Shown here: piece by piece, positions 1-11,530 of the stretch
Layout of the letters: each line of letters begins with the position of its first letter
How positions within the stretch are numbered: the stretch's first letter is position 1
Origin: Schistocephalus solidus
Lineage: Eukaryota; Platyhelminthes; Cestoda; Diphyllobothriidea; Diphyllobothriidae
NCBI GenBank assembly: GCA_017591395.1
Contig: WEDG01004963.1
Coordinates: forward strand, 1-64,000
Direction: 5' to 3'
DNA: 64,000 nucleotides
The notes under the pieces: generated by a model
What the model was told of the DNA's origin: nothing
Seen by the model: the letters and a program-made list of their open reading frames with translations, nothing else
Database searches by the model: none
Program-made: the position numbers and the translations under genes

Positions 1-3000
1 AAGACATAGGATGATCTGAGAAAATAAGGCAGTCTTATGTAACTTTGTACGAAGTTAGGTTACACATTGTCATGAGGAAAGAAAAAGCTTACCAAATGAT
101 ACCGTATGCTTACTGAAACGGTCTGAGTAGTCATGGTTACGCCGGATGAATTTTTCTGCGCGGTTATGAACAGGGTTCTGTGGTTGGGTTGAGGAGTTTA
201 AAATCAGGTAAGTTTGTAAACAGGGTGCGGAATCGAGCTAGGCATTTGGGATTAGATTGGGACTCAGGTTACCATGTGCTCATCAGTTGTATGGTTAATG
301 AAACGTGATTTTAGTAGTCAAGAGAATGCCGGCTTGAATTTTAAAGGTGTGGTTATAGACGGGCTTTAGTCTGCCCAGAATTCAGAATTATAATTTTATG
401 AACAGGATATGGGTTAAGGTTTAAGGGTGTTTCTATTAGGCTGGAACGAATGTTTTGGGGCTGCTGTTAGTATTCCATTACCCGCCACATGGAATGTAAT
501 TCATGCGTGGCGGCACAACCAGCATCTCTGGGCCGCGCCAGCCACCTGAATCTGTCTTGATAACGGACATGGGTAGAGAGTGTGAGGCAACAGCGCAAGT
601 CTACTATAACTTGTAAGTTTTCACGCCCAATTCACCGTCCCTGTAACTGAATTGTTGTAGAGCATACAGTATCAAACCGACGGTCAAAACAGTCAGCTAG
701 GATTGAAATTAGATAAATTGTTGGGTTCACTTGCTATGGTTAGATCTGAGGTTAATATTAGGCTGGTAATTGGGCTAGTAGTTCGGAATTCTGCTATCGT
801 ACCAGTAGTTTGGGTTAATATTTAAGGTTTGTCGTTAGGACTAGCAGTTAGGATTTATTTATAGGAGTAGCCGCTGGGGTAAGTAGTTTGTGCTAGAGTT
901 AGAGATAGCGGTTAGCTAGTGATTGTACTGAAACCCGATTCCACTGTTCCAATCCTTAACACAAATGGCTCGTTCACCACCCCTAAAAACCCCATACCTG
1001 TAGTTCGAAAGTTATGCACTTTGATCATCCTAAAGAAACTTCACCTCACCTTTCGCCATAACTGCTAAGAGAATAATACTCTCCAGGGTAATTTGACTAC
1101 CATATCCCTTCGCAAGCATACAACGATGTAAATGCAGCACGGCCCGGCCACAAAGGCAGTTATCAACGTATATGTCAGCTCCCGTGAGGATATTTGTTCT
1201 CACCATACTGAAGATGTGAAAGTCGGAGATGCACATGGCTTGAGTTCTTGAGAATGCCGTTTATTAATTACAACAAAAATTTAGGAAACTAACTGGTATT
1301 TAACTTCGTCTTGCCGATAGCCTAGGGTCATCCGTTTTAAACAAGCATTCCTTCAAGTGTTTGTAGAAGGTTAAGGAGTAGGTGTCGCCTTACGCCCCAA
1401 AATCGAAGTAGCCTTGCTCTGTCGTGTGTGGCCGCTGCGCACGTACTGCGGTTAGACTCCGTAAAAACAAGGTTTTGTCCCTTTTTAGAGGGAATCTATA
1501 ATCCATGTCGCTCGAGAAACAGTGTTAAACTGGATTCCAAAGCGCTTTGGAGAACCACATGAAGAAAAGTTTACCTCTAAATCAGCACATTCATTTCAGC
1601 AATGCAAGTACTGCCTATTAGAGTTGGCTTGAATTTAAATGGGATAACTTAGGCAGGATACCGACTCGGACGAAGACTCATAGCCGAGGGCCGAAAACTA
1701 CCTTTGTATACATCCTAATTTACGATGCATTTTAAAAGTAATTTGTAAATACACTGACATAGATTAATATCATCCATTTAGCATGCTTATCGCGATAATA
1801 TTATCGTGTATACTCCATACAAAGCCCATAAGGCTAGGATTGTATCAACTTACTTGCGGCTATTCATGCATCTTTTCCAAGCAATATTCCAAACAAGAAT
1901 ACAAACAACGAAACAGGTGAAATATCTACCTGGGAGGTATGCTGGTGAAGGTTCGTTGAAAGGTAGAAGGATTTTATTGTTCAGCATTCTATCTGCATTT
2001 TGCCCTCTATCTGTTCGTTCCTGGATAACATCCTTGGCAAACGCTGGTAAGGAACAACAGAACGTACAGAAAGATGGTGTTATTGGCTAATTTCCACACA
2101 ACAGGGAGAAAAAGACATTTTATAATAAAACCAAATAAATCGACTTTCTTTAATTTGAAATATGCGATGACGATTGACTAATAAAACGCTGGTATTTTTT
2201 CACATTCTTAAGTGGTTGGGTACTTAAACAGAATCATGCCAGGTTCATGCTATTATGTACCTTATCTGCTTTATTGTAGAGTTTATTAGGATAAGACAGC
2301 CTGCAAAACTGGATACCAAATAGGTCTCCTAATAATCATAGCGGATGCTAAAGTCTTGAAAACCATTTCGTCATTTTGACCTAGGATACGTCTGAGAGGG
2401 AGAGAGAGAGAGATGCCTTATTTTGAAAGAAAATATCATTTCAAACTTTCGTTAAAAGGCCCCCAATCACTACGGATAAATTTTACAGAGATATATAGAA
2501 CCAAAAGCTGACTCTGTCCGCATCATGAACGGTCTTTCGAGAATGCATCGTATAAAATCGCGACAGATTTTCTTCAAAACGGTGCTGCATCTTTTCCAAA
2601 TGACCCTTTCATCGTAGTTTTATATAAATAAGAGAGTGGTAAATAGCGAGTATCATACTGATAAAAATGGGCCAGCTCATGTACATATAAGAAAATTTAC
2701 ATGTGAAGAGGATTAAAAATGACAACCCAAAATTCAAAAGCTTGAGAAAATCTGGAGAAAATGAAGGCCCTCAGTAACCATAGCTTCCTCTCAAAAGCTG
2801 AAAAATTAGCTCAAAGGAGTTCTGATTTCCAGCAGCATAAAGTCTAAAAAGGTTGTTGTATTTTTACCCAGGACAGAGATTGTGGGCATTGTGTTTCCAA
2901 TCGACATCTGTGTCCAATTGTTCCATAACTCAGTTTGCATAGATCTTAACATCCATAAAAACGGGAAAATACGTACTAATTATTTTTCCTCCTTGTGTGA

Positions 3001-3330
3001 GGGTTAAGATGGAAAGTTTATTTAACTTGATAACTATGCATTCTACATGACGAATCGATAATATCTACCTCTTGCGCCACAGAATGATGGACGTAGAGAT
3101 AGTGATTTGTGCATGAATTAGTTTTTAGTGATAATAGATTTTACATAGCATCTACTACCCTACCCTTCCCTTCCCCAATCTAAGCCCGATGTCACGAAAC
3201 AGTTAAAAATTTCGGCCGCGGATCAGGCACAGAGGCTGACAAAGCCAAACAACTCGTCTACGCGTGTCCTGCGCACCTGGTCAGCGGATGACAGACCAGA
3301 TTTTCATAGAGAACCTGTAGAAACGAATCG
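1..3330. other. Non-coding stretch, no gene recognised
   Basis: No open frame here looks like a protein I know, and none has convincing splice context. The first 900 bases carry scattered degenerate strings of the GGTTAGG/TTAAGG type. A copy of a dispersed GC-rich repeat lies near 470-700, and a short GA run lies near 2398-2412. I see nothing else. Confidence 0.6.
470..700 (+). repeat. Repeat family R, 3' part
   Basis: The sequence runs from a GC-rich block through 'agcgcaagtctact' and 'caccgtccctg' to 'gagcatacagtatc' and 'cgacggtcaaaac'. The same ordered blocks occur near 39100-39235, 45395-45505 and 47215-47340, so this is a degraded member of a dispersed family. No coding capacity was recognised, and the family's mobilisation mechanism is unknown. 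Confidence 0.55.
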
Positions 3331-3339
3331 GGTTCCAGC

Positions 3340-3480
3340 TAAAGAGGGAGAGAGTGCCATGGAATTCACATTGGGAAAGAGCCATTGTAGTCTGACTGGC
3401 CGACCTGAGAGAAGGACCGAGCCACCCCGTCTGTTTGTTTGTCTTCCAAGTCAAAGCTTTCAGTGCATCTTGCGAGTTTA
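3340..3480 (-). repeat. Repeat family R, 5' part, inverted
   Basis: The reverse complement contains 'gtcagactacaatggctc', matching 'gtcaggctgcaatggctc' in the copy at 46900-47345. The flanking words of the two copies also correspond. The overlapping open frames on both strands are therefore probably chance frames in a repeat and not genes. Confidence 0.45.
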
Positions 3481-4127
3481 CCGCCACATCAGATTCATTA
3501 CAGTTTGGAATGCGTTGGAATGCCTTGGGAATGACTTCCCTCAGACTTGGCCTCACCATCTTTCATCTTCCGCGCACAAGTCGAATGTCAAGGCTTGGCA
3601 GCCATACGATGTCGGGGTGGATGCAGGTGACTGGCGCGGCATGAGCCTGCAAGTAGGCGTGCTACCACACCCCACCGTGTGGCATTTGTCATGACAGCCC
3701 AACCGAATAACGCATGTCATGGTCTGATCTAGTCCCCATGTTGGTCTAGTGCATCTACCACGTGGCTCTTTAAAGCGCGCAGAGTATCACATTATGAGCT
3801 GAAACTCAGGGCATTTTTGCCAAATGCATCTGCCCACATGTTAAACAGCAAATTAGTACTTCGGTGAGGGGTAAAAACCGGATGGCGTCGGTTCCTGTAT
3901 TCTAACTGTGCAGCCCCCATACCGATGTAAAGAGGAAAAATACTAGTTCAGTAATGCGCATTTTTGATGTGATTTGTCATGGCTGCAAAGGCCAATCAAT
4001 TTGAGTGCAAGGGCACGCTCTGTTTTGGTTTGTAGGAAATTTTATTAACCGAAACTTTTGAAAGACATGTTGGTGTTTACTCTTAAAATGGTAATGAATA
4101 ATCATGAATCCGCAAGAGTAAAGCAAA

Positions 4128-4308
4128 TGAAGCGCGCGGTCCGCTCGGGAAGCACCACCATCGAATCAGATATCAGCACGAAGCTTTCGCTATCAAGGGC
4201 ATACTCAGACAGCCAATCAGAGTTTGATCTGCTATCCCTAGACGCCCGGACGTACCTCACACGCATGCACCGAAACAGGCGAAACAAAGGAAATGAACCA
4301 GGCCCCAG
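4128..4308 (+). other. Possible coding exon, unrecognised
   Basis: A GC-richer open stretch in AT-rich surroundings encodes a Ser/Leu/Arg-rich segment (reading ...TKLSLSRAYSDSQSEFDLL...). It ends at a textbook donor, CCCCAG followed by GTAAGCC, at 4308/4309. The upstream limit is uncertain: the frame is open back to a methionine at 4058, and an AG lies just before 4128. No family was recognised and no partner exon was found. It may be a chance frame. Confidence 0.22.
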
Positions 4309-4730
4309 GTAAGCCAAGGCTGAACTCGTGTGTGTTATGGTAAATAAAGGATTGACTGGAACCGCCTTAACGTTCATAGCCAGGGGATTTAACAACAGGC
4401 AATCGATTTGAGAAGGACCACGTCCGAAAAACAAATATTCACCTGGAAATGGCTGAAAAGGAAGCCGCATTTTGACAAGTCTGGGACAGTTTTGATCGGA
4501 TTAATTTATGCTTTCATTTTACAAAAATTTTGTACTGTAAACCACTAAGAGGTGAATGACTCTCAAGTGACTCTGACGCAACCACTTCCAGTGAGCTCAG
4601 CTCCGAAATTGTGCCAGCTGAGTCGTTGATCGCTTTATCATCCCGCTAACGCCCTAACTGAAAAGCGGTCGTTGGCTAAAGACTTTTCAAAGTTTGCAGC
4701 AGGATCCAACAGTTAATAAGTAAACTTTGA

Positions 4731-4749
4731 GTAGTAGTAGTAGTAGTAA
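4731..4749. repeat. (TAG)n microsatellite
   Basis: A short run of perfect TAG trinucleotide repeats. Confidence 0.85.
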
Positions 4750-5199
4750 TTTTCTTTGCCTTTGAAAGAGCGAGGAGGCTTCTTCTTCGTTGGATTTACA
4801 AGTTGCTTGGTTATGTGCAGGTGGTTGGAGATTTTCGACTGCAATGGGAAAAATCAGGAGCAGTTAGCTTTTGTTAAAAATGTCAGAGGCCTTCGGAGAA
4901 CGGACGAGAGCAATGAAAGATTCAACTGCTCACCCTTTTTGCAGTCTTTCAAAGAAAGTTCGCAAAACTTTAGTGGATTTTGAGGCTCCTCGGCCTGGAC
5001 AGAATGTATCAGGGCAACTTCCAGCGGGCTAATTAGGAGAAAAAGAAGAGAAGAGGGCGGCTTTGGAGAAAACGCTAGACATTAAGTAAATTAATAGGAA
5101 CGGCTAGTCAACATGAAATGGCACAGATTTTATTCACAAAACCGTTTTCAAAAGGTTAACAAAAACAACGCTAGACTCGCATGAAAGCTGCTGGCATCT

Positions 5200-5560
5200 G
5201 CTTTGGCAAGGAGTGAAGACTTCCCAATTTTTGCCCTATGACATGTCGAACGTCGATCCGATGATGGTCACCAGGTGGGGCGAAGGGGCTGTGAGTGTTC
5301 AAAGGCAACAAGAACGTTGGACTGAAGCGGACGATAGTGGAAATACGGTGCACGCAGTCTATATCGACTTCAAAAGGCTTTTGATAGCGTGCCATACCAC
5401 ACCGCCTTCTTTATGAAAACTCAATCGCATAGGCGTAAAGAGGAAGATTTCTGACATGGATAGAAAACTTCTTAACTGGCCGCTCACAAACTGTCCATAT
5501 CAGCGACAAACAGTCGACTAATCAACTCATGCCCCAGACCCGGCGAGCCACTGCTGAAAC
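5200..5560 (+). pseudogene. LINE reverse transcriptase relic
   Basis: Conceptual translation in two frames gives YIDF, then KAFDSVP after a frame change, and then a continuous stretch containing TWIENFLTGRSQTVHISDKQ from about 5453. The pattern 'DF.KAFD.VPH' followed by 'W...FL..R.Q.V' is the conserved reverse transcriptase core of CR1/Jockey/RTE-type LINEs. Stops and at least one frameshift break it, and the catalytic YADD region and the endonuclease were not found. It is a short 5'- and 3'-truncated fossil. The exact clade cannot be set from this much sequence. Confidence 0.75.
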
Positions 5561-6061
5561 CCTGAACACCTTTAACATTGACACTCTGACCTCTGCCACC
5601 TTTTCGCATCGAAAACTGCTAATTCGGCCGTCTGCAGTCCCATTAAATCCCCATCCCCTCTTTCCCTCCAACACGGGGAGCCAAAGATGTTTCCTTACCT
5701 CCCGCACCCGAAATCCCACTGTAATGATGTGCTTCATACACTAGCTGCCTATCTGTTATTTCGCGCCAACCGGTCTAGTCTGGTCAGTTTATGACTCCTC
5801 TGCTCATTTCGTTTGACGGTGGGTTGGTGTCCCCTACTTGGTCATTCAGAAGTAAAACTCGATTTTCCGGATAGCGTTTCCCTACCCCATAACATCTCGG
5901 AATGCGAACCACCTCAGGTATTTAATATACATACATATATATCCTCCGGCATGAAAGCGCCAGCAAACCCTACCTACCGAAGAAGCGCAAGGAGTACGAT
6001 CACTGAAATCGGATCAAAATATTGTTTTTGTTCCCGCTGAAAATGTGATGCTACTATTATC

Positions 6062-7627
6062 ATGGATAAAGATGGTTATATTAATAAGGAGAACAACATC
6101 TTCAGTGATATTGAGGCCTACACTCTTCTTGCCGAAGACCCGACGAAAAAGCAAACCGCAGCCAGCAAGAAAAAGGCCAATGAGCTCGCTCGCCTGAAAG
6201 TCATAAGTTCAGCTGACTCAAAGTTTATAACCCTCGGAGATCCCCGTAGCGCACGCGCATATGGTCTTCCGAAAGTGCACAAACTGGATGTCCAACCGAG
6301 GATTATAGTACCACTCATCGGATCACCTACATACCATAAAGCTAAGTGGTTGTATAGGCACCTGAAGTAGCAAACGCATGGATCGGAATACAATATAAAC
6401 AACTCTCACGCATTCCTCCAAATGATAAAAGGCCTCAAAGTAAGTACTGATGAATGCCTTTTGTCTTTCGACGTCAATGCCTTGTTTTCTTTCATACCAC
6501 ACGACTTGGCCATTGAATGCGTAGCTCAAGGCCTACAGGCCAATCCTGTTGAAATTCCAACGCAGCATGTTATAGAACTGTTCAAACTCTGCCTTAGGAT
6601 CTACTGCCAATTCGACAATAAGTACTACCAACAGGTAAAGGGCACCCTAATGGGCTCGCCAATATCAGGACTACTCGACGAATTGGTTTTGCAGCGACTA
6701 GAAGAAGAGGTTTTTCAAACACTCAAGCCAAAAATCAGACTTCGCTATGTAAATGACACCTTTGTCGTAAAAAAGAACTGCGAAGTTGAGCAGCTGCATC
6801 AGAGGCTGAATGGTGTTGTCCAAGCCATACAGTTCACTTGTGAAGAGGCAGTAGGAGACAGCCTGCCATTTCTGGACGTTACAATCCAAAAGTTACATGA
6901 TACTAGCCTCGCAACAAACGTCCATTGGAATGGATCTAATGCTTAGATTAACCTCAACTATGGAAGCAACCAACCGGCAGTTCACAAAAGAAGCTGCGTC
7001 CGAACTCTGTTTCACTGGGCATACGGTTATTGCAACAGCGATGGTCTCCCTAAAAACGAGCTTGCTTGCCTGTATCGATTACTTCGATTTAACGGGTATC
7101 CGGTTAGTTTTGTAAAGAACTGTCTCAAGCACCAGACACAACGACAAGGCCCCCCCCCAAACTGGGAAATTGTGGCACGGAAATTCTTTTCCCTACTTTA
7201 TATGAAGGGGGTCTCTGAGGTAATCGCACGACAGTTGAATCGCCTTGGTATACACGTCACTCACAAGCCAGCATCCTCACTACGCACTACACTATCCCGA
7301 ATAAAGGAGCTCATCCCAAAAAATCAACAAACCAACGTAATTGATCGCATCACGTGCGCGAATTGCCCTTGTGTGTATGTTGGGCATACGGGTTGATGGC
7401 TGGGCACCTGTAATATTGAATATAAACTAGCCATCTGCTGCCGAGACCCTTGGTCCCTCGTCTTTGCGCACGCGCTTGAGTGCAACTATCAATTCAATCG
7501 GGATGAAACTGAGGTCGTTGCCATGGCCAACACAAAAGGAGCGAGGGAGTTCCTCGAGGCCTGATACTCCTGTGCGGACAGTATAAACCGCTATGTTGAA
7601 TTGGAAATCAATTATGAGGGTCAACAT
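6062..7627 (+). pseudogene. Penelope-like retroelement, decayed (PLE-1)
   Basis: A series of plus-strand frames together reads as one Penelope-like element. An N-terminal linker ends in ARAYGLPKVHK and RIIVPLIGSP. The fingers and palm contain LSFDVNALFSFIP and KGTLMGSPISGL, and motif C reads RYVND where YVDD is expected (about 6744-6758). The block LPFLDVTIQ follows, and a C-terminal GIY-YIG endonuclease start reads CANCPCVYVGHTG (about 7358-7396). In-frame stops after about 6370, 6943 and 7396 and frame changes make it non-functional. The endonuclease continues to about 7580 with MANTKGAREFLEA. The usual PLE reaction is nicking by the endonuclease followed by target-primed reverse transcription. 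Confidence 0.88.
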
Positions 7628-7960
7628 TCACGACTCACCGCCCCCGTGTCCAAATTCCACATCAGAAACCGGCAACCCATCCACCCGGAATCCAACTGAT
7701 CCACCATCCACCCTCCCCCTGCAGCACCGAGAACCGCAGTTTTTCCACCTTTCACTTTCCTTAGTACAGGTATGTTCCCAAGGGTGCAGCAGGCAAGACA
7801 CAGAAAGTTGTTTCACGGTTGTTATCGATCATCAGCACGTCAAATGTGTGTATATACCTCACTGCACGAGGCATATGTGATATGTCTCCTATGACACAAT
7901 ATTCGTTTATCGCCGGTAGCTAGCGGGCGGGCGAACAAAATGGAATCGAGTGAGATCCTA
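7628..7960. other. No gene seen; probable PLE-1 3' flank
   Basis: The frame continuing from PLE-1 becomes proline- and serine-rich and then loses coding character. It may be the 3' untranslated part of PLE-1. No terminal repeat was identified. Confidence 0.4.
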
Positions 7961-7962
7961 AC

Positions 7963-7982
7963 CACAGCAGTGTTACGGACTT

Positions 7983-8019
<37 letters not shown>

Positions 8020-8875
8020 AGTGTATGGGCTCACCGATTCGCTTGCAGCATGAACATGTGACTGTTCCCCTTGTCTCGTCGGTTCCACTTCTATCAACAT
8101 ATGCTAGTCGCTATGCGACCGCCTGCGAGGGCTCTCAGTTTGAGCTCCATAAGCTACAACGGAACATACATGTTCCCTTAAGCAGATCGGTGAGCCCCCA
8201 CACTATCATCATATTCCCGATCGCAACCGACAAAACAATGAGCCCGTGGCTCAATGGTAGAGTGTTTAACTCAATTACCAAAGGTTGCGGGTTTGAATCC
8301 CAGGTGTGCCGCACTTGGGATTGGGTATGAATGGCTGATGACGGCTAATAAGCCAGAAATGGCCATTCCGGTCTCCCTTGTCTTTGTCGGTTCCACCTTA
8401 TCAATATATGTATATATATATATATATATATGTTAATAATGTGCTACATATGCTACACGTCGCTATGCGACTGCCTGTGAGTACTCTAGTCTGAGTTCCA
8501 GGGTACAACGGAACATAAATGTTCCTTTAGCAGATCGGTGAGCCACACACTATCATATATATATATATATTTGGTGAGTAACTGGTGGACTGCAATTCGG
8601 CTTCAAAGACCCCTTCCGGGGCTGTCCCACGCATATTGGCTACAAGCCGCACACCACCACCTTTATGTGGAAACCTTGTGTGCTGAACGAGGGATCAGAT
8701 CATGTGTGGCCCGCGTAGAAAGGTTACTATTGTTCTGTCAGCCACTTACACCCTACCTCCTACATCAGCTGGCAAAGAGTTTCGGAGAGGCTGACTGTGC
8801 CTGGGATAGGAAATATGCAATAAGTTTATGCCGGCAGATTGCTTCTTCTATATGTATATTTAATTAAGATACTAC
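7963..8875 (+). mobile_element. Composite repeat C, copy 1
   Basis: The order is: 'gtgttacggacttgttt', an AT microsatellite (about 7985-8016), an inverted then a direct copy of a palindromic arm ('ctcaccgat...' and '...atcggtgagc', 8028-8210), a tRNA-derived SINE head and body (about 8240-8400), and a second AT run. A lone direct arm (about 8435-8550) is extra compared with copy 2. A third AT run and a roughly 300-base tail end in 'tatatttaattaagatact'. The same order occurs at 11093-11852. The tail reads as an open frame in both copies, but no protein family was recognised. Shared ends suggest movement as a unit, which is inference. Confidence 0.72.
8240..8400 (+). repeat. SINE-A (tRNA-derived) inside composite C
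   Basis: The head has an A-box-like 'tggctcaatggtagag' and a B-box-like 'gggtttgaatcccag', the internal RNA polymerase III promoter pattern of tRNA. A conserved non-tRNA body follows: 'ggctgatgacggctaataag', 'ccagaaatggccattcc', 'ctcccttgtctttg'. The tRNA cloverleaf is imperfect and the acceptor stem does not close, so I call a SINE and not a tRNA gene. Confidence 0.8.
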
Positions 8876-9820
8876 GCATACACGCAAACATTGATATTAT
8901 GGCACAGTGAATTTCAAGCAGGGATTAATCTATACGGTTTCCTACCGAATGGGGCAATAATGACATCATTCAATTTTTCCCTCGGCCCACTTATATAAGT
9001 TGATCAGCCTACTTGGAAAGAATAAAGGCAAATTTCGGCTTCGGACTTCATTTTCAGTTAACTGCTTGTAAGTGCCATTTTTTCCCGCTTCACCCTACCT
9101 GCTTCACGGCATTTGTCTGACCTAAACGCGTACCAATAACAAACATGCCACAATTAGCCGCTTACGATTTTTGTCTGGATAATTTCAGTTATCGTCTGTT
9201 TGTCCCTATTTGACTGACATAGAGTTACCGCGTGCACCTCAACTTCCCTCACTGCCGCCGTACATCCAAACATTACATGGGCCTGCTCGATCCCGGAAAT
9301 TGGAATCCACCGCAATGTCGACACGTCCAACATATCTTGCGCGCCCATCAAAACTCTTGTCACCTGTCGTCCCGTGAGCACGACCTAGTGTCAACAGCAC
9401 CACCCCAAAATCTCGGCACCACCCCGGTTTCTTCAACTGTAACCAAAATCCGCTGTAACCACTGAATTAACTGTAACTGAGACGTCAGTATAATCCCCCA
9501 CATCTATCGAGGTGCCTGTTAAATTTAGCGCTTTATGGATAAAGATCCGGTGAACATCAAATTTTGCTTCAATTTTATAAATGTCTAGGAGAAAGCGGGA
9601 TGAACACAGTTCGGTAGTTTTGTCTTCTACAGAAGGCGGTAGCGGATACGCTAGGGCTGGTCCTGGTAACCCAACAGAGAACACGTCCACGGTATTAGGC
9701 AATTCCCTACAGTTCGCACAAATATACTGACCACGGCCCAAAATTACAGTAGATTTGCTCTTGCATGAAATGTAAACCAAAATTCTGAAATAGATTTTCG
9801 ATTCGGAAAAACTATTTAAG
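8876..9820. other. No gene recognised
   Basis: Overlapping short frames on both strands near 9150-9780 have no recognisable domain. No repeat I could match elsewhere in the window was seen. Confidence 0.45.
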
Positions 9821-9829
9821 AATAGTCGT

Positions 9830-10760
9830 ACAAATGGCTATTTAACTAAGAAGAATTTTAACATGGATTTTCGACGCATTTATAAACTCAAACATATTTT
9901 ATAGAAAGAACTGCCCTTGAATATTTTCTCTTCTTTACCCTTCTTCTTCTACGCCCCCTCAAAATTTTATACTTGAGACAAAGGTATCTTGTGATTTTAA
10001 AAAATAAAAGTGATGAGATTTTTCAAGAACGTGAAATTTCCATTCATTAAATTTTCGATCTGTTCCTTTATTAATGCTACTTACAAAGCGTACAACATGG
10101 TCCACATCCACTGCAAATATTATGAGCACTCTGTGACGTCTCCGTTTGGGCACAGAGAAATGTGTGATCTAGGTACTAGGTACTGGCTTAAAGCCCTGAT
10201 ACGTGTTTCCTCGGTATTCCGCCACAGTTTGACTCAGCTGTGGATGCTCACCGGTGGGTATCTCAGAGTTCCTTTGCGTGCTATATGGTAGATACAATAG
10301 TTCTAGAAAATTTCAGTTTGTTTACATTTCCTCAGGATTAACTTGCTACCTATGAGGTCGAATGTGGGATTATCCTTATACAGCAGGTATTCAGTATGGA
10401 GTTTGCAATCCATGACTGCAAGTGTGACGGCAGCCCGGATTCAAATTATTCGGCTTTGCAAAAGTTTTCAGAAAAGAAAGAAAGATTTCCTCAAATTTAC
10501 AATTTAAATAACACGAAACTTATTATCAAATGTGTTTACGAAAAGTAGGTTCTTTCGTAATTTCTACAAAACATATTTTAATATGTAAAGGCATGGAAAA
10601 TCAACGAGAAAACAAACTACTAAAGTACTCATTTTTAACATGGCTTACTTTTTGCAGATGATCAGAAATAAGCTAGTTCAAAAGCCGACATCCTGTTTTT
10701 AATGAAATATTCCGGGATAAAGATACACTACATCAAAAGTAGAACCCTGCTTAATTAATT
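9830..10760. repeat. AT-rich fold-back element F, copy 1
   Basis: The right part contains 'caaaagccgacatcctg' (about 10680) followed by 'gaaatattccgggat'. The core contains 'catggtccacatccactgcaaa' (about 10097). Both are shared with the clearer copy at 29804-30580, in the same order and spacing, although the arms here are more diverged. It has no coding capacity and is probably a non-autonomous inverted-repeat element. Confidence 0.55.
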
Positions 10761-11092
10761 TTTTTCGAATCAAAAACCTTTCACAATTTAAGATGATATT
10801 TCAAGAGACAGAAAATCTAGTGAACAAATGACATTTTATACTGTAACTGAAGAAACCCTCTATTTCTACAAAGTATATCAGGCTTTTCCTTTGCGGGCAG
10901 ATTTATCAACTCTCCGTGCACAACGAAGTAGTTTCTAGGCCTTTGACCAAATAAAAAATTTATAGTATTAAAAGAAAACCTAGACGAACATTAATTAATT
11001 ACACTGGCTTTTCAAGTCATCTCCTAAAAGAAGTGAATGAATTTTTGGTAGCTTCTTTATTTACAATGGCCGTGTATTTAAGGCACAACAGT
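10761..11092. other. No feature seen
   Basis: AT-rich sequence between fold-back element F and composite C, without a credible frame. Confidence 0.4.
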
Positions 11093-11106
11093 TAGTGTTA
11101 CGGACT

Positions 11107-11156
<50 letters not shown>

Positions 11157-11159
<3 letters not shown>

Positions 11160-11341
11160 AGTGTGGGGCTCACCGATCTGCTTAAGGAACATGTATGTTC
11201 CATTGTCTTTGTCGGTTCCACTTTATCAACATATGCTACATGTCGCTATGCGACCGCCTGCGAGGGCTCTAGTTTGAGCTCCAAGGCACAACGGAACATA
11301 CATGTTCCTTAAGCAGATCGGTGAGCCCCACACTATCATCA
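11157..11341. repeat. Palindromic arm pair
   Basis: The left end 'atgatagtgtggggctcacc' and the following 25 bases reappear as a near-perfect reverse complement at the right end, finishing 'ccccacactatcat'. The two arms of more than 40 bases flank a loop of about 95 bases, so the whole stretch can fold into a hairpin. It sits against a TA microsatellite, consistent with insertion into, or expansion of, TA target sequence. Confidence 0.85.
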
Positions 11342-11371
11342 TATTCCCGATCACAACCGACAAAACAACGA

Positions 11372-11530
11372 GCCCGTGGCTCAATGGTAGAGCGTTCGAC
11401 TCAAATACCAAAGGTTGCGGGTTCGAATCCCAGGTGTGCCACACTTGGGATTGGGTATGAATGGCTGATGACGGCTAATAAGCCAGAAATGGCCATCCCG
11501 GTCTCCCTTGTCTTTGTCGGTTCCACCTTA
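11372..11530 (+). repeat. SINE-A, best-preserved copy
   Basis: This copy has an A box 'tggctcaatggtagagc' and a B box 'gcgggttcgaatccc', followed by 'gggtatgaatggctgatgac', 'taagccagaaatggccat' and 'tctcccttgtctttgtcgg'. It is nearly identical to the 8240-8400 copy and to the minus-strand copy at 46745-46885. Confidence 0.85.

Noticed and set aside
8254..8320. tRNA gene in the SINE-A head
   Set aside because: The A and B boxes are good but the acceptor stem does not close, and the same head with a conserved non-tRNA body recurs many times, so it is a SINE.
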